Shown in pieces: positions 5,361 through 7,479 of a stretch of DNA of 7,479 nt; the stretch's first letter is position 1, and each line of letters opens with the position of its first letter. The notes below the pieces were generated by a model. It did not search any database and was not told the origin of the DNA. It saw only the letters and a list, made by a program, of their open reading frames with translations. Origin of the DNA: Pseudomonadota bacterium. Lineage in GTDB: Bacteria > Myxococcota_A > Polyangia > Haliangiales > Haliangiaceae. The position numbers and the translations under genes are program-made. The DNA is taken from the NCBI GenBank assembly GCA_023386455.1, contig JAEWJO010000695.1, forward strand, positions 1-7,479, in the 5' to 3' direction.

Positions 5361-7479
5361 GCGAACCCAAGCAAGGCCATCCGATCCTCGGCCGATCGGC
5401 GACGACGCCACCGGCGGCGGTCGAGGTACCGCAGCTCGCGCTCGCGAAGGGCGGCGGCGCGCACAAGCCGATCGACGATGCGTTTCGCGTGAACGCGGTG
5501 TCCGGGACCTCGTCGATGTCGCTCGCGCTGCCGACGACAGCGGGACGGACGGCGCCGGCACTGACGCTGCGCTACGACTCGGGCAACGGCAACGGTGCGT
5601 TCGGACTTGGCTGGGCGCTCGACATGCCGGCGATCACGCGCCGCACGGACAAGCGGCTGCCGCGGTACCGCGACGAGGATCTGTTCTCGCTCGCGGGCGC
5701 CGACGAGCTGGTGCCGGTCCTTCGCGACGATGGTACGCGCTGGGAGACCTCCGAGGGTGGCGTCCACGTGCAGCGGTACCGGCCGCGCGTCGAGGGCGCG
5801 TTCGCGCTGATCGAACGGATCTGGATCGAGGGCGAACCGACGTTCTACTGGAAGTCGACCTCCGGAACCAATCACGTCACGTTCTTCGGGCTCACGCCGG
5901 AGTCGCGCCTCGCCGATCCCGACGATCCGTCGCGCGTGCTGCGCTGGCTGCCGTCGCTCGGTCACGACGATCGCGGCAACGTCCTCGTCCACGAGTACAA
6001 GGCGGAGGACGGCGCACCCGGACCGGCAGGGCCGCACGACGCGAACCGGTTCGACGAGCTCGGGCGCCCGCGGTTCACGCAGCGCTACCTGAAGCGAGCC
6101 CGCTACGGCACTCGCGAGCCCTGGTATGCGACGTCGACGTACGCGCCGGTGATCCCGGAGCTGACGTTCGCGTTCGAGCTCGTGTTCGACTACGGCGATC
6201 ACGGCGAGCCGGTTCCCGACGATGCGGTGACGGTCGCCGTCCCGTTCGTCGAGGATCGACCATGGCCCGCGCGCAGCGATGCCCACTCGGACAGTCGCGG
6301 CGGCTTCGAGGTCCGGACGCTGCGGCTGTGCCGCCGCGTGTTGATGTTTCATCGCTTCGCCGAGCTCGGCGAGGCGCCGCAGCTCGTGAAGTCGCTCGAC
6401 CTCGCGTATGCGAGCTCGCAACCGGGGACGGCCCAGCTCGCCGAGGTGACCTACCTGGCAAGCGCACGCACGCGCGGCTACTCGCGCACGGGCGACGAGC
6501 TGTACGCGGTCTCGGCACTGCCATCGCAGCACTTCGCGTATCAGCCGCTGCACTGGCAGGCCGAGATCCGCGAGCTCGCCACCGAGGACCTCGCCGGGCT
6601 CCCGGAGGGCCTCGGCGACGCGTATCGCTGGGTCGACCTGTGGAACGAGGGCATCGCAGGCATCCTCAGCGAGCAGGCGGGCGCGCTGTACTACAAGCGC
6701 AACCTCGGCGAGGGTGCGTTCACCGCGCCGCGCGCGCTCCTGGCGCAACCGTCCGTGCACGGGCTCGCGAATGGCGAGCTCGCGGTCGCCGACCTCGACG
6801 GCGATGGCAGTCGTCAGCTCGTCGCGCCGGGGCACGGCTACTTCGAGCTCGATCAGCTCGCCGACAGCTGGCGGCCGTTCGAGTCGTTCGACACGATGGC
6901 GCACGTCGACACGGCGTCACCTCACGTCCTGCAGATCGATCTGGATGGCGACGGTCGCACCGACCTCCTCGTGACCGAGGACACGGCGGTGCGGTGGTAC
7001 CGATCGCGTGGCCGCGCCGGCTACGCCGAGGGCGAGAGCGTCCCGCCGGCTCGCGACGAGGAGCACGGCCCGGTCGCGGTGTGGAGCGATCGCACCCAGC
7101 GCCTGTTCCTGGCCGATCTGTCGGGAGACGGACTCGCCGACATCGCGCGCGTGCGCGACGGCGAGGTCTGCTACTGGCCGAACCTCGGATTCGGCCGGTT
7201 CGGCGCGAAGGTCGCGATGGCGAACGCGCCGCGGATCGGCGCGACGTTCGACCCGCGCCGCCTCCAGCTCGCCGACCTGACGGGGACCGGCGCGAGCGAT
7301 CTGCTGTACCTCGACGGCACGCGCGTGCAGGTCTGGCTCAACCTCGCGGGCAATGGCTGGAGCGAGCCGTATGCGATCGAGCTGCCGGATACGGTGCTGC
7401 CCGAGCGGATCCAGGTGATCGATCTGCTCGGCAACGGCACGCCGTGCCTCGGGGGGGGGGGGGGGCCGGCACCCCCCGC
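5357..7479 (+). CDS. Tc toxin TcB-type subunit (SpvB/TcaC N-terminal domain protein), 3' partial
   Basis: Cocoon/linker subunit of the Tc toxin: with TcC it encloses the toxic domain, and its propeller docks on TcA. The frame runs without a stop from the ATG at 5357 to the window edge, 707 codons. This start lies 30 residues before the conserved KGGGA (31-35), and no other ATG precedes that motif in frame. SpvB/TcaC hallmarks follow: YDSGNGNGAFGLGW (73-86), P-x-ITRRTDKRLPRY (91-104), DDRGN (204-208), RYLKRARYGTRE (243-254), and GFEVRTLRLCRRVLMFH (316-332). From about 423 come six propeller-like DLxGxG units, and the TcdB middle/N-terminal region would begin near 670. Family TcB proteins have about 1500 residues, or more if fused to TcC, so at least half is missing. 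No signal peptide is apparent. Only the SpvB N-terminal domain is shared; the ADP-ribosyltransferase of Salmonella SpvB is not in the visible part. Residues after L698 lie in a suspect G/C run. Confidence 0.95.
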   Translation, partial: MSEPKQGHPILGRSATTPPAAVEVPQLALAKGGGAHKPIDDAFRVNAVSGTSSMSLALPTTAGRTAPALTLRYDSGNGNGAFGLGWALDMPAITRRTDKRLPRYRDEDLFSLAGADELVPVLRDDGTRWETSEGGVHVQRYRPRVEGAFALIERIWIEGEPTFYWKSTSGTNHVTFFGLTPESRLADPDDPSRVLRWLPSLGHDDRGNVLVHEYKAEDGAPGPAGPHDANRFDELGRPRFTQRYLKRARYGTREPWYATSTYAPVIPELTFAFELVFDYGDHGEPVPDDAVTVAVPFVEDRPWPARSDAHSDSRGGFEVRTLRLCRRVLMFHRFAELGEAPQLVKSLDLAYASSQPGTAQLAEVTYLASARTRGYSRTGDELYAVSALPSQHFAYQPLHWQAEIRELATEDLAGLPEGLGDAYRWVDLWNEGIAGILSEQAGALYYKRNLGEGAFTAPRALLAQPSVHGLANGELAVADLDGDGSRQLVAPGHGYFELDQLADSWRPFESFDTMAHVDTASPHVLQIDLDGDGRTDLLVTEDTAVRWYRSRGRAGYAEGESVPPARDEEHGPVAVWSDRTQRLFLADLSGDGLADIARVRDGEVCYWPNLGFGRFGAKVAMANAPRIGATFDPRRLQLADLTGTGASDLLYLDGTRVQVWLNLAGNGWSEPYAIELPDTVLPERIQVIDLLGNGTPCLGGGGGPAPP
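6623..7450 (+). repeat. Beta-propeller (FG-GAP/VCBS-like) repeat units in TcB
   Basis: Six DLxGxG-type loops occur in the TcB protein at D427 (DLWNEG), D479 (DLDGDG), D528 (DLDGDG), D587 (DLSGDG), D640 (DLTGTG) and D689 (DLLGNG). The spacings are 52, 49, 59, 53 and 49 residues, as expected for one loop per propeller blade. The DxDGDG forms resemble calcium-binding loops of FG-GAP repeats, while the first and the last two have lost some acidic ligands. In Tc toxins this propeller is the gate through which the payload leaves the TcB/C cocoon and the surface that binds TcA. The sixth unit runs into the damaged end of the window. Confidence 0.8.
7451..7479. other. Probable sequence or assembly artefact at right edge (15-G run plus C run)
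   Basis: Bases 7451-7465 are fifteen consecutive G, followed by CCGGCA and six C (7472-7477). The G and C runs could pair as a hairpin. The run replaces the point where TcB proteins, as I recall them, continue after G-T-x-C-L with V-W. Nothing similar occurs elsewhere in the window. Poly-G tails are a known failure of two-colour short-read chemistry and G/C runs commonly break assemblies, so this looks like a contig end and not biology. Confidence 0.7.

Noticed and set aside
4976..6904. Minus-strand open frame (about 642 codons) spanning the TcA/TcB junction
   Set aside because: It overlaps two well-supported genes, has Arg/Ala-rich composition and shows no motif or ribosome site. It is a GC-driven shadow.
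5357..7450. TcB as an ADP-ribosyltransferase because of the SpvB similarity
   Set aside because: Only the N-terminal SpvB/TcaC domain is present. In Salmonella SpvB the transferase is a separate C-terminal domain, and nothing like it is visible here.
7460..7479. G/C hairpin at the edge as a transcription terminator
   Set aside because: It lies inside the TcB reading frame, has no following T tract, and is better explained as a sequencing or assembly artefact.

Overview
The window carries two large, co-directional coding regions on the + strand and almost nothing else. Both are components of a Tc (toxin complex, ABC-type) protein-injection toxin. The first (bases 1-5349) is a TcA-type pore/receptor-binding subunit that is already open at base 1, so its N-terminus lies upstream. 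The second (5357-7479) is a TcB-type cocoon subunit that begins with a SpvB/TcaC N-terminal domain followed by beta-propeller (FG-GAP-like) repeats, and it runs off the right edge. Seven bases separate them, so they are almost certainly one operon.

How they work together (family knowledge): five TcA protomers form a bell-shaped shell around an alpha-helical channel. TcB, with TcC, forms a hollow shell holding a toxic C-terminal domain. The TcB propeller docks on the TcA C-terminal TcB-binding domain, and after a trigger such as a pH shift the channel is driven into the target membrane and the payload passes through. The payload (the variable C-terminus of TcC or of a TcB-C fusion) is not in this window, so the toxic activity cannot be stated.

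Organism: high G+C, with third codon positions almost all G or C and heavy use of CTC, GCG, GAG, GAC and TCG. This fits a high-GC environmental bacterium, perhaps Myxococcota or another soil proteobacterium-like lineage, and not the enterobacterial hosts (Photorhabdus, Xenorhabdus, Yersinia) of the classical Tc toxins. The taxonomic guess is weak.

Layout: 1-5349 TcA (5' partial); 5350-5356 spacer with overlapping start/stop signals; 5357-7479 TcB (3' partial); 7451-7479 a 15-G run and C run that look like an assembly or read-end artefact, so the last nine or so TcB codons should not be trusted. I saw no RNA genes, CRISPR, insertion sequences, promoter or terminator. Points of interest are an Arg/Gly/Pro repeat linker in TcA with an abrupt codon-usage change, a possible duplicated C-terminal motif in TcA, a strongly hydrophobic candidate pore tip, and the tight TcA/TcB junction.
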